A stretch of DNA of 45,063 nt from Gallionella sp. (GCA_025350405.1 JANXXX010000134.1:1-45063), one strand, 5' to 3'; counted from the stretch's first letter, positions 24,687-35,909 are shown. A program made the numbers and translations. The notes: generated by a model not told the origin, from the sequence alone.

Positions 24687-25859
24687 AAACTGCAGCCCTA
24701 CCCGTTTCAAAAGCTCGCCGCACTATTTCGCGAAGTTCAGCCCAACCCTGACTATCGAGCCATCAGCCTGTCCATCGGCGAGCCGAAACACGCCACGCCA
24801 CAATTCATCCGCGATGCGCTTTCAGCCAACCTGGACGGACTGGCGAATTATCCCACAACTGCCGGCAACGACGCGCTACGTAGTGCGGTAGCCAATTGGC
24901 TGGCCGCGCGCTATGGCATTCCCCCGCTCGATGCCAAGACCCAGATCCTGCCGGTGAACGGCAGTCGCGAAGCGTTGTTTGCCTTTGCCCAGGCGGTTGT
25001 CGACCGCACGAAAAATAATCCCGCCGTGATCTGTCCCAACCCGTTCTACCAGATCTATGAAGGCGCGGCATTGCTTGCCGGAGCCACGCCGCACTTTCTC
25101 AATACCTTACCGGAACACAACTACGCGCTGAACTTTGCACAACTGCCCGAAGATGTCTGGCAGCGTACTCAACTGATTTACGTATGTTCACCGGGCAATC
25201 CGACCGGGCGCGTGATGCCTTTGGCAGAATGGAAAACCCTGTTCGAAATGTCCGACCGCTATGGTTTCGTGATCGCCTCGGACGAATGCTATTCCGAGAT
25301 TTATTTTTCTGAACAACCGCTAGGCGCACTGCAAGCCGCACAAAATCTTGCTCGCAAGGACTATAAAAATCTGCTGGTATTCTCCAGCTTGTCTAAGCGC
25401 TCCAACGTGCCGGGCATGCGCTCCGGCTTTGTCGCGGGCGACGCCAGGGTCATCGAGAAATTTGCGCTATACCGCACCTATCACGGCTCTGCGATGAACC
25501 CGGCGATACAAGCCGCCAGCATCGCCGCCTGGAACGACGAAGCACACGTTGCGGAAAATCGCCGCCTGTATGCGGAAAAATTCGCCAAGGTGGTCGAGAT
25601 ACTCAAGCCGGTGTTGCCGGTCACAATGCCGGATGCCGGTTTCTACTTGTGGGTGCGCACGCCGATCGCCGACACTGCCTTCGCGCAAGCCTTGTATCGC
25701 GACTATAATGTGACTGTGTTGCCGGGCAGCTATTTGGCGCGATCTGCACAGGGCGTGAATCCCGGTGAAAATTTTGTGCGCCTGGCGCTGGTGGCGAACA
25801 CTGAAGAGACCGTGGAAGCCGCGCAGCGCATCGCAAAATTTGTCTCAACACTTAACTGA
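24669..25859 (+). CDS. dapC: Succinyldiaminopimelate transaminase
   Basis: A 396-residue class I/II PLP aminotransferase that converts N-succinyl-2-amino-6-ketopimelate to succinyl-diaminopimelate in lysine and peptidoglycan-precursor synthesis. It has LSIGEPKHATP, YPTTAGNDALR, CSPGNPTGRVMP, SDECYSEIYF, the PLP lysine segment SSLSKRSNVPGMRSGF and the C-terminal VRLALVANTEETVEA. It opens the dap run and is followed 24 bases later by dapD. Start at the second ATG of a local duplication, because the first reads into a stop after seven codons. Confidence 0.94.
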   Translation: MNPDLQKLQPYPFQKLAALFREVQPNPDYRAISLSIGEPKHATPQFIRDALSANLDGLANYPTTAGNDALRSAVANWLAARYGIPPLDAKTQILPVNGSREALFAFAQAVVDRTKNNPAVICPNPFYQIYEGAALLAGATPHFLNTLPEHNYALNFAQLPEDVWQRTQLIYVCSPGNPTGRVMPLAEWKTLFEMSDRYGFVIASDECYSEIYFSEQPLGALQAAQNLARKDYKNLLVFSSLSKRSNVPGMRSGFVAGDARVIEKFALYRTYHGSAMNPAIQAASIAAWNDEAHVAENRRLYAEKFAKVVEILKPVLPVTMPDAGFYLWVRTPIADTAFAQALYRDYNVTVLPGSYLARSAQGVNPGENFVRLALVANTEETVEAAQRIAKFVSTLN

Positions 25860-25883
25860 ATATTTAACCAACCGAAAGTTATC

Positions 25884-26705
25884 ATGGATCAATTGCAACA
25901 AATCATCGAACAAGGTTTTGAACGCCGCGCAGAGATCACGCCGCGCAATGCCGACGCACAGCTCAAGGAAGCGGTCGACAGCGTCATCACCCAGCTCGAC
26001 CAGGGCAAGCTGCGCGTCGCAGAAAAAATCAACGGTGAATGGGTGACACACCAATGGCTTAAAAAAGCCGTGCTGCTGTCGTTCCGCCTGGAAGACAATG
26101 CCTTCATCAAGGGCGGTTTCACCAATTACTACGACAAGGTTCCGTCCAAGTTCGCCGATTACAACAGCCGCGATTTTCGCGAAGGCGGTTTCCGCGTGGT
26201 GCCTCCGGCCGCGGCGCGCAAAGGCGCATTCATCGCCAAGAACGTGGTGCTGATGCCCTCGTATGTGAACATCGGCGCGTATGTCGATGAAGGCACGATG
26301 GTGGATACCTGGGCGACGGTCGGCTCCTGTGCGCAGATCGGCAAGAACGTGCACCTGAGCGGCGGCGTGGGCATCGGCGGAGTGCTCGAACCGGTGCAGG
26401 CCAACCCGACCATCATCGGCGACAACTGCTTCGTCGGCGCGCGTTCGGAGATCGTCGAAGGCGTGATCCTGGAAGACAACGTCGTGATCTCGATGGGCGT
26501 GTTCATCGGACAAAGCACCAAGATCTACGACCGCGAGACTGGCGAGGTTCACTATGGCCGAGTACCAGCCGGTTCTGTGGTAGTCAGCGGCAGCCTGCCT
26601 TCAAAGGATGGCAGCTACAGTTTATATTGCGCAGTGATTGTAAAGAAAGTGGATGCCAAGACTTTGTCCAAGGTGGGCATCAACGAATTGCTGCGGGGAA
26701 TCTAA
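25884..26705 (+). CDS. dapD: Tetrahydrodipicolinate N-succinyltransferase
   Basis: A 273-residue enzyme using succinyl-CoA to make N-succinyl-2-amino-6-ketopimelate, the step before DapC. An N-terminal helical domain is followed by a left-handed beta-helix of hexapeptide repeats ([45 protein letters not shown]). Length is normal. No strong ribosome site; the short gap after dapC suggests translation from the same message. Confidence 0.96.
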   Translation: MDQLQQIIEQGFERRAEITPRNADAQLKEAVDSVITQLDQGKLRVAEKINGEWVTHQWLKKAVLLSFRLEDNAFIKGGFTNYYDKVPSKFADYNSRDFREGGFRVVPPAAARKGAFIAKNVVLMPSYVNIGAYVDEGTMVDTWATVGSCAQIGKNVHLSGGVGIGGVLEPVQANPTIIGDNCFVGARSEIVEGVILEDNVVISMGVFIGQSTKIYDRETGEVHYGRVPAGSVVVSGSLPSKDGSYSLYCAVIVKKVDAKTLSKVGINELLRGI

Positions 26706-26793
26706 TTCAGGATCAAGGATTCTGGATTGAGCGGAGCGTAGGTTTCCCGCTATCCTCAACCCTCACTCCTCAATCATTTCAAAGGAGATCACG

Positions 26794-27960
26794 ATGATCA
26801 TCACACCATTACTGCAACTGGCCGCCAGCAAACTGGCTTCCGACTTGTTCTTTTCGGTCGGAGCGCCGGTCAACATCAAGATCGAAGGCATCACGATGCC
26901 GGTCAACGCACAAATCCTGGATGCCGATGTCGTCAAACGCATCGCCTACGAGATGATGTCTCCGAAACAGGTCGCCGAATTCGAATCTACGATGGAGTTG
27001 AATTTCTCATTCGTGGCCTCGGGTATCGGCAACTTTCGCATCAACGTTTTCCGTCAGCGCGGCGACATCGCCATTGTGGCTCGCTTCATCAAAGCCAAGA
27101 TAGGCAGCGCGGAAGAGCTGCATTTGCCAGACATACTCAAAGAGCTGGTCATGGAAAAGCGCGGCTTGGTACTGGTGGTCGGCGCGACCGGTTCCGGAAA
27201 ATCCACCACGCTCGCCTCGATGATCGAGCATCGCAGCAGCACCACGGGCGGACACATTCTGACTATCGAAGAACCTATCGAATACATTTTCAATCACGAC
27301 AAATCCATCGTGAACCAGCGTGAAATCGGAACCGATACATTCTCATACGAAAATGCTTTAGCCAGCGGGATGCGTGAAGCACCCGATGTGCTGATGATAG
27401 GTGAAGTGCGCGAACGCGAAACACTCAAACACGCGCTGATCTTCGCCCAGACCGGGCATTTGTGCCTGGCCACCTTGCACGCCAACAACAGTTATCACGC
27501 GCTGAACCGTATCGTAAATTTTTTCCCTTACGAGTCACGCCGGGGTGTTTTGGCCGACCTGTCGATGTGCCTGCGCGCGGTGATCTCGCAACGCCTGTTG
27601 CGTGGCGTGAATGGCAAGCAAATCCCGGCCGTTGAAATTCTGCTGAACACCTCGCTGATCGCCGACCAGATCAAGAATGATGAACTCGACAAAATACGCG
27701 AATCCATTGAGAAAAGTGTTTCCGCCGGTTCGCAAACCTTCGAGCAAGCCCTCTACAAACTCATCAAGAAGGGGTTGATCACCAAAGAAGAAGCGCTGCG
27801 CAACGCGGATTCCGCCAGCAATCTGTCCTCATTGGTTGATTTCTCGGAACGCACCGATACCCAAAAAGTTCCGGTGTTCTCTCCCACCAGCGCCCAAAAA
27901 GGTGCAAGCCCAGGCGCCGATTTCAACAGCATCAAGCTTAACTTGAATAACCCGAAATGA
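26794..27960 (+). CDS. pilU: Type IV pilus retraction ATPase, PilU-like
   Basis: A 388-residue PilT/PilU-family hexameric ATPase. An N-terminal PAS-like domain (residues ~1-100) is followed by Walker A VVGATGSGKSTT near residue 130, the Asp box ILTIEEPIEY, Walker B APDVLMIGEVRERET and the His box TGHLCLATLHANNS. The ~20-residue extension at the C-terminus and the GEVR Walker B variant favour PilU, the accessory retraction motor, over PilT. No pilT is in the window. An excellent AAGGAG ribosome site precedes ATG, and the stop overlaps the next gene by four bases. Confidence 0.88.
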   Translation: MIITPLLQLAASKLASDLFFSVGAPVNIKIEGITMPVNAQILDADVVKRIAYEMMSPKQVAEFESTMELNFSFVASGIGNFRINVFRQRGDIAIVARFIKAKIGSAEELHLPDILKELVMEKRGLVLVVGATGSGKSTTLASMIEHRSSTTGGHILTIEEPIEYIFNHDKSIVNQREIGTDTFSYENALASGMREAPDVLMIGEVRERETLKHALIFAQTGHLCLATLHANNSYHALNRIVNFFPYESRRGVLADLSMCLRAVISQRLLRGVNGKQIPAVEILLNTSLIADQIKNDELDKIRESIEKSVSAGSQTFEQALYKLIKKGLITKEEALRNADSASNLSSLVDFSERTDTQKVPVFSPTSAQKGASPGADFNSIKLNLNNPK

Positions 27961-28313
27961 AGTTGTACGGCATTCCAAACTGCAACACGGTAAAAAAAGC
28001 GCGCGACTGGCTGGCACAACACGACCTCGCAGTCGAGTTTCACGATTTTAAAAAACACGGCCTGGATGCCGCAACCGCTCAAGCTTGGTTACAACAAACC
28101 GACTGGCCCAAACTGATCAATCGCAACGGCCTGACTTGGCGCGGCCTGCCGGAACTACGCAAACAAGGTATACAAGATGCAGTTAGCGCACTTGCGCTGA
28201 TGCTGGAAAAGACCAGCGTGATCAAACGCCCCGTGCTGGTGCAAAACGGCAAGCTGCTGCATGTCGGTTTTGATGCAGCGGCTTATTCTAAAATTTTTAA
28301 TCTGAACTCATAA
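27957..28313 (+). CDS. ArsC/Spx-family protein, YffB-like
   Basis: A 118-residue thioredoxin-fold protein beginning MKLYGIPNCNTVKKARDWL. It has a single active-site-like Cys9 in the C-N-T-x-K-K-A motif of the YffB subgroup rather than the C-G-T-S-R of true arsenate reductases. Later motifs (LINRNGLTWR, IKRPVLVQNGKLLHVGF) fit the family. The role is unclear; some YffB-like proteins bind glutathione. Neighbourhood beside dapE is common in Proteobacteria. The ATG overlaps the pilU stop (ATGA). Confidence 0.9.
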   Translation: MKLYGIPNCNTVKKARDWLAQHDLAVEFHDFKKHGLDAATAQAWLQQTDWPKLINRNGLTWRGLPELRKQGIQDAVSALALMLEKTSVIKRPVLVQNGKLLHVGFDAAAYSKIFNLNS

Positions 28314-28326
28314 CACTCAATCATGA

Positions 28327-29487
<1,161 letters not shown>

Positions 29488-29495
29488 CTTTGCAA

Positions 29496-30398
29496 ATGAG
29501 TGAATATTTTTCAGGGGCGGCCCAAAACCTGCACACCGTGCGCGATTATTTGCGCTTTGCGGTGAGCCGCTTCAATCAGGCCAAACTATTTTTCGGGCAC
29601 GGCAGCAACGATGCCTACGATGAGGCTGCCTACCTGATCCTGCACACGCTGCATCTGCCGCTGGACAGACTGGAGCCGTTTCTCGATGCGCGCCTGACCG
29701 ACGGCGAACGTACAGAAGTATTGGGCATCATTCAGCAGCGCGTCGAAAAACGCATTCCTGCCGCCTACCTGACCCATCAGGCGATGCTGGGAGATTTCAG
29801 TTTTTACGTGGATGAACGGGTCATCGTGCCACGCTCGTTCATTGCCGAACTGTTGCTCGAACAACTCAGCCCGTGGATCGCCGAACCGGAAAATATCGTC
29901 AATATATTGGATATGTGTACCGGCAGCGGCTGCCTTGCCATCCTTGCCGCACATGCTTTTCCGAATGCCCATGTGGATGCCACAGACTTGTCGCCTGACG
30001 CGCTTTCCGTCGCCGAACGCAATGTGGCCGACTATGAGCTGCAAGAACGGGTGCACCTGATCGAATCGGATCTATTCGCCAAGCTCGACAGCAAACGATA
30101 CGACCTGATCATCAGCAACCCGCCCTATGTGGATGCCGTATCAGTCAGCGCGCTGCCCCAAGAATATCTGCACGAACCGAAACTGGCGCTGGGCAGCGGC
30201 CATGACGGACTGGATGCCACGCGCATCATCCTCAAGCACGCCGCGCAACACCTCAGCAATAATGGCGTACTGATTGTCGAGATCGGCCATAACAGAGATG
30301 TGCTGGAAGCCGCCTACCCAAACCTGCCGTTCACCTGGCTGGATGTATCAGCGGGAGATCAGTTTGTTTTTATGCTGCATAGGAATGACCTGCTCTGA
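29496..30398 (+). CDS. prmB: Ribosomal protein L3 glutamine methyltransferase PrmB
   Basis: A 300-residue SAM-dependent N5-glutamine methyltransferase for ribosomal protein L3. It has ILHTLHLPLDRLEPFLDARL in the N-terminal helical domain, the SAM motif ILDMCTGSGCLAI, and the catalytic LIISNPPYVDA (NPPY). Start taken at the ATG giving MSEYFSGAAQNL, just after dapE; the long upstream extension lies inside dapE in another frame. The stop TGA shares one base with the hpnC ATG. Confidence 0.93.
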   Translation: MSEYFSGAAQNLHTVRDYLRFAVSRFNQAKLFFGHGSNDAYDEAAYLILHTLHLPLDRLEPFLDARLTDGERTEVLGIIQQRVEKRIPAAYLTHQAMLGDFSFYVDERVIVPRSFIAELLLEQLSPWIAEPENIVNILDMCTGSGCLAILAAHAFPNAHVDATDLSPDALSVAERNVADYELQERVHLIESDLFAKLDSKRYDLIISNPPYVDAVSVSALPQEYLHEPKLALGSGHDGLDATRIILKHAAQHLSNNGVLIVEIGHNRDVLEAAYPNLPFTWLDVSAGDQFVFMLHRNDLL

Positions 30399-31210
30399 TG
30401 TCGTCGGTCGATCACTACGAAAATTTCCCGGTAGCCTCCATCCTGATGCCCAAACGGCTACGCAAGCCGGTTGCCGCGATCTACCATTTCGCGCGCGCGG
30501 CGGACGACATCGCCGATGAAGGCGACTTGCCCAACGAAGAACGCCTGCAACAACTCGGCGAGTTTCGCGCCGAACTGGCGCGCATCGAAAACAAGGAAAC
30601 TCCGCTCACCCCGCTGTTCCAGAACCTCGCCGCAGAAGTCCATCAGCACGCGTTACCGATGCAGCCGCTTTACGATCTGCTCGACGCGTTCTCGCAAGAC
30701 GTGATGAAAAAACGTTACGCCGATTTCGACGAGCTATTGGATTACTGCCGCCGCTCCGCCAATCCGGTCGGCAATCTGCTGCTGCATCTTTATGAAGAAG
30801 CCACACCGGTCAACATCACTTACTCGGATGCGATCTGCACCAGCTTGCAGATCATCAATTTCTGGCAGGATGTCGCCAAGGATTATGCGATCGGGCGCAT
30901 CTACCTGCCGCAGGTCGAACTCGCGCAATATGGCGTAAATGAAGCACAGCTCGCGCAAGGCATCGCTGATGATGCATGGCGCTCACTGATGAAATTCCAG
31001 GTAGCGCGCGCCCGCGCGATGATGATCTCGGGAAAGCCATTGGGCAGCATCCTCACCGGACGCATCGGGCTGGAGATGCGCATGATCATCGCGGGCGGCT
31101 TGCGCATCCTCGACAAACTGGAAAATGCGCAGTACGACATGTTCCGCCACCGTCCGGTATTGAAGCCGTTCGACTGGGTTATCATGCTGGCCAAGAGTGC
31201 ACCATATTAA
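30398..31210 (+). CDS. hpnC: Hopanoid squalene synthase-like HpnC
   Basis: A 270-residue trans-isoprenyl diphosphate synthase fold protein. It has the first Asp-rich motif FARAADDIADEGD, the sequence RRSANPVGNLLLHL, and the second LQIINFWQDVAKDY with GRIYLPQVEL. In the three-enzyme bacterial route HpnD makes presqualene diphosphate, HpnC converts it to hydroxysqualene, and HpnE reduces that to squalene. The order hpnC-hpnD-hpnE here is the classical one. It overlaps prmB by one base, showing tight coupling. Confidence 0.94.
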   Translation: MSSVDHYENFPVASILMPKRLRKPVAAIYHFARAADDIADEGDLPNEERLQQLGEFRAELARIENKETPLTPLFQNLAAEVHQHALPMQPLYDLLDAFSQDVMKKRYADFDELLDYCRRSANPVGNLLLHLYEEATPVNITYSDAICTSLQIINFWQDVAKDYAIGRIYLPQVELAQYGVNEAQLAQGIADDAWRSLMKFQVARARAMMISGKPLGSILTGRIGLEMRMIIAGGLRILDKLENAQYDMFRHRPVLKPFDWVIMLAKSAPY

Positions 31211-31223
31211 TTTTAAAAAAGAC

Positions 31224-32057
31224 ATGGATCCAGATCAATACTGCCAGGATAAAGCCGCCACCAGCGGCTCCAGCTTCTACTATAGCTTCCTGTTCCTGCC
31301 CAAAGATAAGCGCCGCGCGATCACCGCGCTGTATGCCTTCTGCCGCGAAGTGGATGACGTGGTGGACGAATGTTCGGATGTGCAAGTGGCGCGCACCACG
31401 CTCAACTGGTGGCGCGGACAGGTCGTGGAAATCTACGGTGGCAAACCGCAGCACCCGGTCGCGCAAGCATTGGTTCCGGTTGCAAAACAATTCAATTTGA
31501 CTCAAGAGCACCTGCTTGAGATCATCGATGGCATGGAGATGGATCTCGACCAGCAGCACTACGCCGATTTCAAATCGTTGCAACTGTATTGCTACCGTGT
31601 CGCCTCGGTGGTCGGCCTGCTCGCCGCTGAAATCTTCGGCTACACCGACCGCAAGACACTCAAATACGCGCACGACCTCGGCATCGCCTTCCAGCTCACC
31701 AACATCATCCGCGATGTCGGCGAAGATGCGCGGCGCAACCGCATCTATCTGCCGATGGATGAGCTGGCACAGTTCGGCGTAACGACGGCAGAAATTTTGA
31801 ATGCAAAAGAAACCGAGAATTTCCAAAAACTGATGGCGTTCCAAATCGAACGTGCGCAACGCTACTACCAGCAAGCATTGGAACATCTCCCCGCATTGGA
31901 TCGCAAGGCACAGCGCACCGGCCTGATCATGGCAACGATCTATCAGGCCACCTTGCAAGAAGTCGTCGCCAGCGGCTGCCATGTGTTGAAGGAGCGAATC
32001 TCTCTGACGCCGCGATACAAACTGTGGTTGGCTTTCAAGGCGTGGCTGAAGAACTGA
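31224..32057 (+). CDS. hpnD: Presqualene diphosphate synthase HpnD
   Basis: A 277-residue enzyme joining two farnesyl diphosphates to presqualene diphosphate. It begins MDPDQYCQDKAATSGSSFYY, typical for HpnD, with the Asp-rich motifs CREVDDVVDEC and LTNIIRDVGEDARRNRIYLP. The open frame also allows a GTG 27 bases upstream, but the ATG matches the family N-terminus. It lies 13 bases after hpnC and its end overlaps hpnE. Confidence 0.95.
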   Translation: MDPDQYCQDKAATSGSSFYYSFLFLPKDKRRAITALYAFCREVDDVVDECSDVQVARTTLNWWRGQVVEIYGGKPQHPVAQALVPVAKQFNLTQEHLLEIIDGMEMDLDQQHYADFKSLQLYCYRVASVVGLLAAEIFGYTDRKTLKYAHDLGIAFQLTNIIRDVGEDARRNRIYLPMDELAQFGVTTAEILNAKETENFQKLMAFQIERAQRYYQQALEHLPALDRKAQRTGLIMATIYQATLQEVVASGCHVLKERISLTPRYKLWLAFKAWLKN

Positions 32058-33352
32058 AGGTCGGAATCATCGGCGGCGGTTATGCCGGCATGGCTGCAGC
32101 TGTCTCTATTGCCGCGCGCAGTATCTCCGTCACCGTATTCGAAAGCGCCCAGCAACTCGGCGGACGTGCGCGCGGCGTAACATACAACGACACTCAACTG
32201 GACAACGGCCAGCACCTGCTGCTCGGTTGCTATCACCAGACCTTGCACATGATCGAACAGGTCGGCGGCAATGTCGAACTGGATTTTCTGCGCCTGCCGC
32301 TGCAACTCGACCTGCACCACCAGTTCTCACTGAAGGCGCCGCGCCTGCCCGCCCCGCTGCACCTGCTAGTCGCACTACTCGGTGCGCAAGGACTGACGTG
32401 GGGCGAACGCGTGAATGCAGTGCGCTTCATGCTCACTCTGCGCCGCATCAACTTCCACCTCTCAAACGACATCACCGTTACTGAACTGCTCGCGCAATAC
32501 CAGCAAGATACCGTGCTGGTGCAAAAGCTCTGGGAACCGCTGTGCATCGCCGCGCTGAACACCCCAATCCACAAGGCATCCGCGCAAGTGCTGCTCAATG
32601 TGCTGCGCGATGCGCTGAACCAGTCGCGTGCCGATTCCGACATGCTGCTGCCGCGCCTCGACTTCACCGCGCTGTTCCCGCAACGCGCCGCCAATTATGT
32701 TGAACAGCGCGGCGGCAAGGTATTCCTTTCATGTGGCGTGGAAGCGCTGCGTCCGCTCGATGACGGTATCGAGTTAAGCAGCGCGCGAGGTACTGAAAAA
32801 TTCAGCCACGTCATCTGTGCCGCGCCGCCCGTGGTTGCCGCCAAGCTGCTGCGCCCGATTGTTGCATCTGGAAACCATGGCGCACTGGCAGAAACCATCG
32901 TACAGATCGACAACCTGGAACACCAGCCGATCTACACCGTATATCTGCAATATCCCATTCGCGTCACCCTCCCCCACCCGATGCTTGGTCTGCACCAACG
33001 TTGCAGCCAGTGGCTGTTCGACAAGGGGCGCATAGCAGGTCAACACGGCCTGCTCGCCGCCGTGATCAGCGCGGAAGGCATCCATCAGCAATTGTCCCAG
33101 GATGAACTGGCGCAAAAAGTGATTGCCGAGTTGCGCGATGAATTCGGCATTGCAGAACAACCGGAATGGTTCAAGGTCATCGCCGAAAAGCGCGCCACGT
33201 TCTGCTGCTCACCAAACCTGCAACGTCCGCAACAACAAACTTCACTGCCATGCTTGCTGCTGGCCGGAGACTACACGGCAGGCGAATATCCGGCTACGTT
33301 AGAGGGAGCAATGATGAGCGGAATGCGTTGTGCTGATCTGATTGCCGGCTGA
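32042..33352 (+). CDS. hpnE: Hydroxysqualene dehydroxylase HpnE
   Basis: An FAD-dependent amine-oxidase-fold protein of about 436 residues. It begins with the dinucleotide-binding motif VGIIGGGYAGMAAAVS, then FESAQQLGGRARG and DNGQHLLLGCYHQTL, and ends LLLAGDYTAGEYPATLEGAM, the FAD-closing motif. It reduces hydroxysqualene to squalene. There is no ATG near the start: GTG at 32042 is taken, GTG at 32024 is the alternative; both overlap the hpnD end. No hpnF (shc) is in the window. Confidence 0.92.
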   Translation: MAEELKVGIIGGGYAGMAAAVSIAARSISVTVFESAQQLGGRARGVTYNDTQLDNGQHLLLGCYHQTLHMIEQVGGNVELDFLRLPLQLDLHHQFSLKAPRLPAPLHLLVALLGAQGLTWGERVNAVRFMLTLRRINFHLSNDITVTELLAQYQQDTVLVQKLWEPLCIAALNTPIHKASAQVLLNVLRDALNQSRADSDMLLPRLDFTALFPQRAANYVEQRGGKVFLSCGVEALRPLDDGIELSSARGTEKFSHVICAAPPVVAAKLLRPIVASGNHGALAETIVQIDNLEHQPIYTVYLQYPIRVTLPHPMLGLHQRCSQWLFDKGRIAGQHGLLAAVISAEGIHQQLSQDELAQKVIAELRDEFGIAEQPEWFKVIAEKRATFCCSPNLQRPQQQTSLPCLLLAGDYTAGEYPATLEGAMMSGMRCADLIAG

Positions 33353-33506
33353 TGTGACGCCTTGCATACAATCCGGTAAGATGGATCCTCTTGCCAGCAC
33401 CGGAAATTGCCGCGAAATTGGCGAAGGAAATCCGCCCACACTGCAAATGTTAATGATCCCCAGCTTCATGCGAGCCATTCTCGTTTCCAACTAACCCGGC
33501 TTAATC

Positions 33507-35864
33507 ATGTCCGAACAATCCATAAGTCGTTTTAAAATAATAAGTGAGCTTGGCAAGGGCGGACAAGGCGCCGTGTATCTCGCCCACGATCCGCAGCTTG
33601 ACCGGTATGTCGCAATCAAGACCCTGCGGGATTTTGGTCACATGACTGAGCAACTGGCTCACGAGGCACGCATCGTCAGCAAGCTTCAGCATCCCAACAT
33701 CATTACCCTGTACGACACCGGCGAGCATCAAGGCACCCCTTATCTGGTTTATGCCCATATCGAAGGAAAAACCCTCGCCCAGCTTCTTAAGCAGGAAAAA
33801 ACTTTGCCGTTTGTGCGTGCTGCGGAAATTATTTGCGGCATTCTGGAAGGGCTTGCTTACGCACATTCCCAAGGCGTGACCCATTTGGATGTGAAACCGT
33901 CCAATGTAATCATCGCCAGCAGCGGCCTGCCTATGTTGATGGATTTCGGACTCGCAAATGCGATCAACGACCCCAAACAGGATAACAACCAGGATCTGAG
34001 TGGTACTCCCCAATACATGGCTCCGGAACGCATTTCCGGAAAGCAGGTTGGCTTTCCGGCGGACATTTATTCCGTAGGCGTGATGCTCTATGAAATGGTC
34101 ACCGGAGAATCCGCCGTGAGTGGCCAAAGCGTATCCGAAGTATTGAGCCGCGCAGCACATAAAAAGATCGCAGCACCCTCCACCAAGAACGAGCGGGTAG
34201 ATGAAAAACTGGAGGCGATCATACTCAAGTCTGCGGCTAAAAATCCTGACGAACGTTATCCCAGCGCAGAGCTGATGAAACAAGCGCTGCAAGACTATCT
34301 CGGCGACACAAACGCGGCAACCTCCACTCAAAGTGATGCACAGGGCACGCTGGAATTCCTGCTCCGACGCATACGCAGCAAGAGCGATTTTCCTGCCCTG
34401 TCATACATCATTTCCGAAATCAACAAGATCGTCTCATCGGAATCGGAAGGCAGCGGCAAACTTGCTCGTACCATCCTGCAAGATTTTGCGCTGACCAACA
34501 AACTGCTGAAACTGGTCAACACCGCGTCATACGGGCAGTTTGGCGGCACGATCAATACCATTTCCAAAGCCGTTGTGATTCTTGGTTTTGAAACCGTGCG
34601 TAACATTGCCATGACGCTCATTCTGCTGGAGTTCCTGCAGAACAAAGCTCAGGCTGCGCAGCTCAAGGATGAAATATTACGGTCCATTCTTTCCAGCGTC
34701 GTTGCTGCACATCTGTCAGCCAAGCACGATGTCAGCGATAGCGAAGAAATGATAGTCTGCTCCATGTTTCACAATTTGGGAAGGATGTTGGCCACCTTCT
34801 ACTTTTTTGACGAAAGCCAGGAAATTTCCCGCTTGATCGAGCGAGGAGAAAGCCCGGAAAAAGCCGCGCTTAAAGTACTAGGGGTCACTTACCCCCAATT
34901 GGGGGTGAGTGTAGCGAAAAGCTGGCATTTCCCCCCGCGCTTGATTGCCGGAATGCGCAAACTAAGCGACAAAAAAATTCATTCCACCCATAGTGATCTG
35001 GAGTCCCTGACTGTAACGGTAAATCTTGCGCATGAATTGTGTGATATCGCGGCAACTACTGCCGTCGCGGATAAACAAAAGTTGCTACTCAATCTGATCC
35101 AACGATACGAGAATGCCATCAATCTGACAGAACGGGAATTAACACATGCGGTCAAGGCCGGGCTCAATGAATTAATTCTGCGCACAGGTATTTTGGGCAT
35201 TAGCACCGCCAAGAACGCTTTTCTGGACAGCGTACGCAAATGGGTCGAAGACTCTCATCCGGAAGATCGGGCAATAGAAATAAGAATGGATAACTTGGGC
35301 GGCATAACCCAGCTGGATCAAACCATATCACTGGAAGATGTGCTTACGCATAGTCCGGAAGAGGAACTCAGCGCGGGCATCCAGGACGTGACCTCCTCCT
35401 TGATGGGCGACTACAATCTTAATGATGTGTTGCAAATGATTCTGGAGGCGATTTATCGCGGCATAGGATTTGGTCGCGCCGTTATCATGATTCGCGACAA
35501 CAAACAAAATTCCATGGTCGCCCGATTTGGATTTGGCGCTGAAATTGACGCGGTGATCCAGCGCTTCCGCTTCCCCTTGGCTTTCGTGCCGGACGCATTT
35601 CACCTTGCCATCGAAAAAGGTTTGGATATTGCAATCGAGGATATACACGCACCCAACATCGCCGACAAGATCCCGGCCTGGTATAGGGACACCATCAATG
35701 CACCCTGCTTCATACTGCTACCGATCATGGTAAAGGAAAAGGCGATAGGTTTGATTTATGCGGACATGCTGGAAGCCAATGCTCTCAACCTGTCACAACA
35801 ACAACTGTCGTTGCTGCGCACTTTGCGTAACCAGGCTGTGCTGGCCATTAAACTTAAAAGTTGA
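33507..35864 (+). CDS. Serine/threonine kinase - HDOD - GAF fusion protein
   Basis: A 785-residue soluble signalling protein in three parts. Residues ~9-275 form a Hanks-type kinase: glycine loop LGKGGQGAVY, VAIK (Lys38), alpha-C Glu53, HLDVKPSN (residues 126-133), DFG at 146-148, and GTPQYMAPE. The catalytic loop is HLD rather than HRD, so it is a non-RD kinase. Residues ~285-500 form an HDOD domain (FPALSYIISEINKIV, LLKLVNTASYGQ, AVVILGFETVRNIAMT, MFHNLGRML). Residues ~635-780 form a GAF domain (DVLQMILEAIYRGIGFGRAV, ILLPIMVKEKAIGLIYADM). HDOD proteins act in bacterial signalling and motility. Start has no clear ribosome site. It stands alone 150 bases after hpnE. Confidence 0.9.
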   Translation: MSEQSISRFKIISELGKGGQGAVYLAHDPQLDRYVAIKTLRDFGHMTEQLAHEARIVSKLQHPNIITLYDTGEHQGTPYLVYAHIEGKTLAQLLKQEKTLPFVRAAEIICGILEGLAYAHSQGVTHLDVKPSNVIIASSGLPMLMDFGLANAINDPKQDNNQDLSGTPQYMAPERISGKQVGFPADIYSVGVMLYEMVTGESAVSGQSVSEVLSRAAHKKIAAPSTKNERVDEKLEAIILKSAAKNPDERYPSAELMKQALQDYLGDTNAATSTQSDAQGTLEFLLRRIRSKSDFPALSYIISEINKIVSSESEGSGKLARTILQDFALTNKLLKLVNTASYGQFGGTINTISKAVVILGFETVRNIAMTLILLEFLQNKAQAAQLKDEILRSILSSVVAAHLSAKHDVSDSEEMIVCSMFHNLGRMLATFYFFDESQEISRLIERGESPEKAALKVLGVTYPQLGVSVAKSWHFPPRLIAGMRKLSDKKIHSTHSDLESLTVTVNLAHELCDIAATTAVADKQKLLLNLIQRYENAINLTERELTHAVKAGLNELILRTGILGISTAKNAFLDSVRKWVEDSHPEDRAIEIRMDNLGGITQLDQTISLEDVLTHSPEEELSAGIQDVTSSLMGDYNLNDVLQMILEAIYRGIGFGRAVIMIRDNKQNSMVARFGFGAEIDAVIQRFRFPLAFVPDAFHLAIEKGLDIAIEDIHAPNIADKIPAWYRDTINAPCFILLPIMVKEKAIGLIYADMLEANALNLSQQQLSLLRTLRNQAVLAIKLKS

Positions 35865-35909
35865 TCAAACCTCAGGCCTCAAAGGTCTGCGCGAACAGCA
35901 CATCAGCTT

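Noticed and set aside
26706-26793. GATTGAG...CTCAATC dyad in the gap before pilU considered as a terminator
   Set aside because: Arms are short and ~35 bases apart with no T-run; not enough to call.
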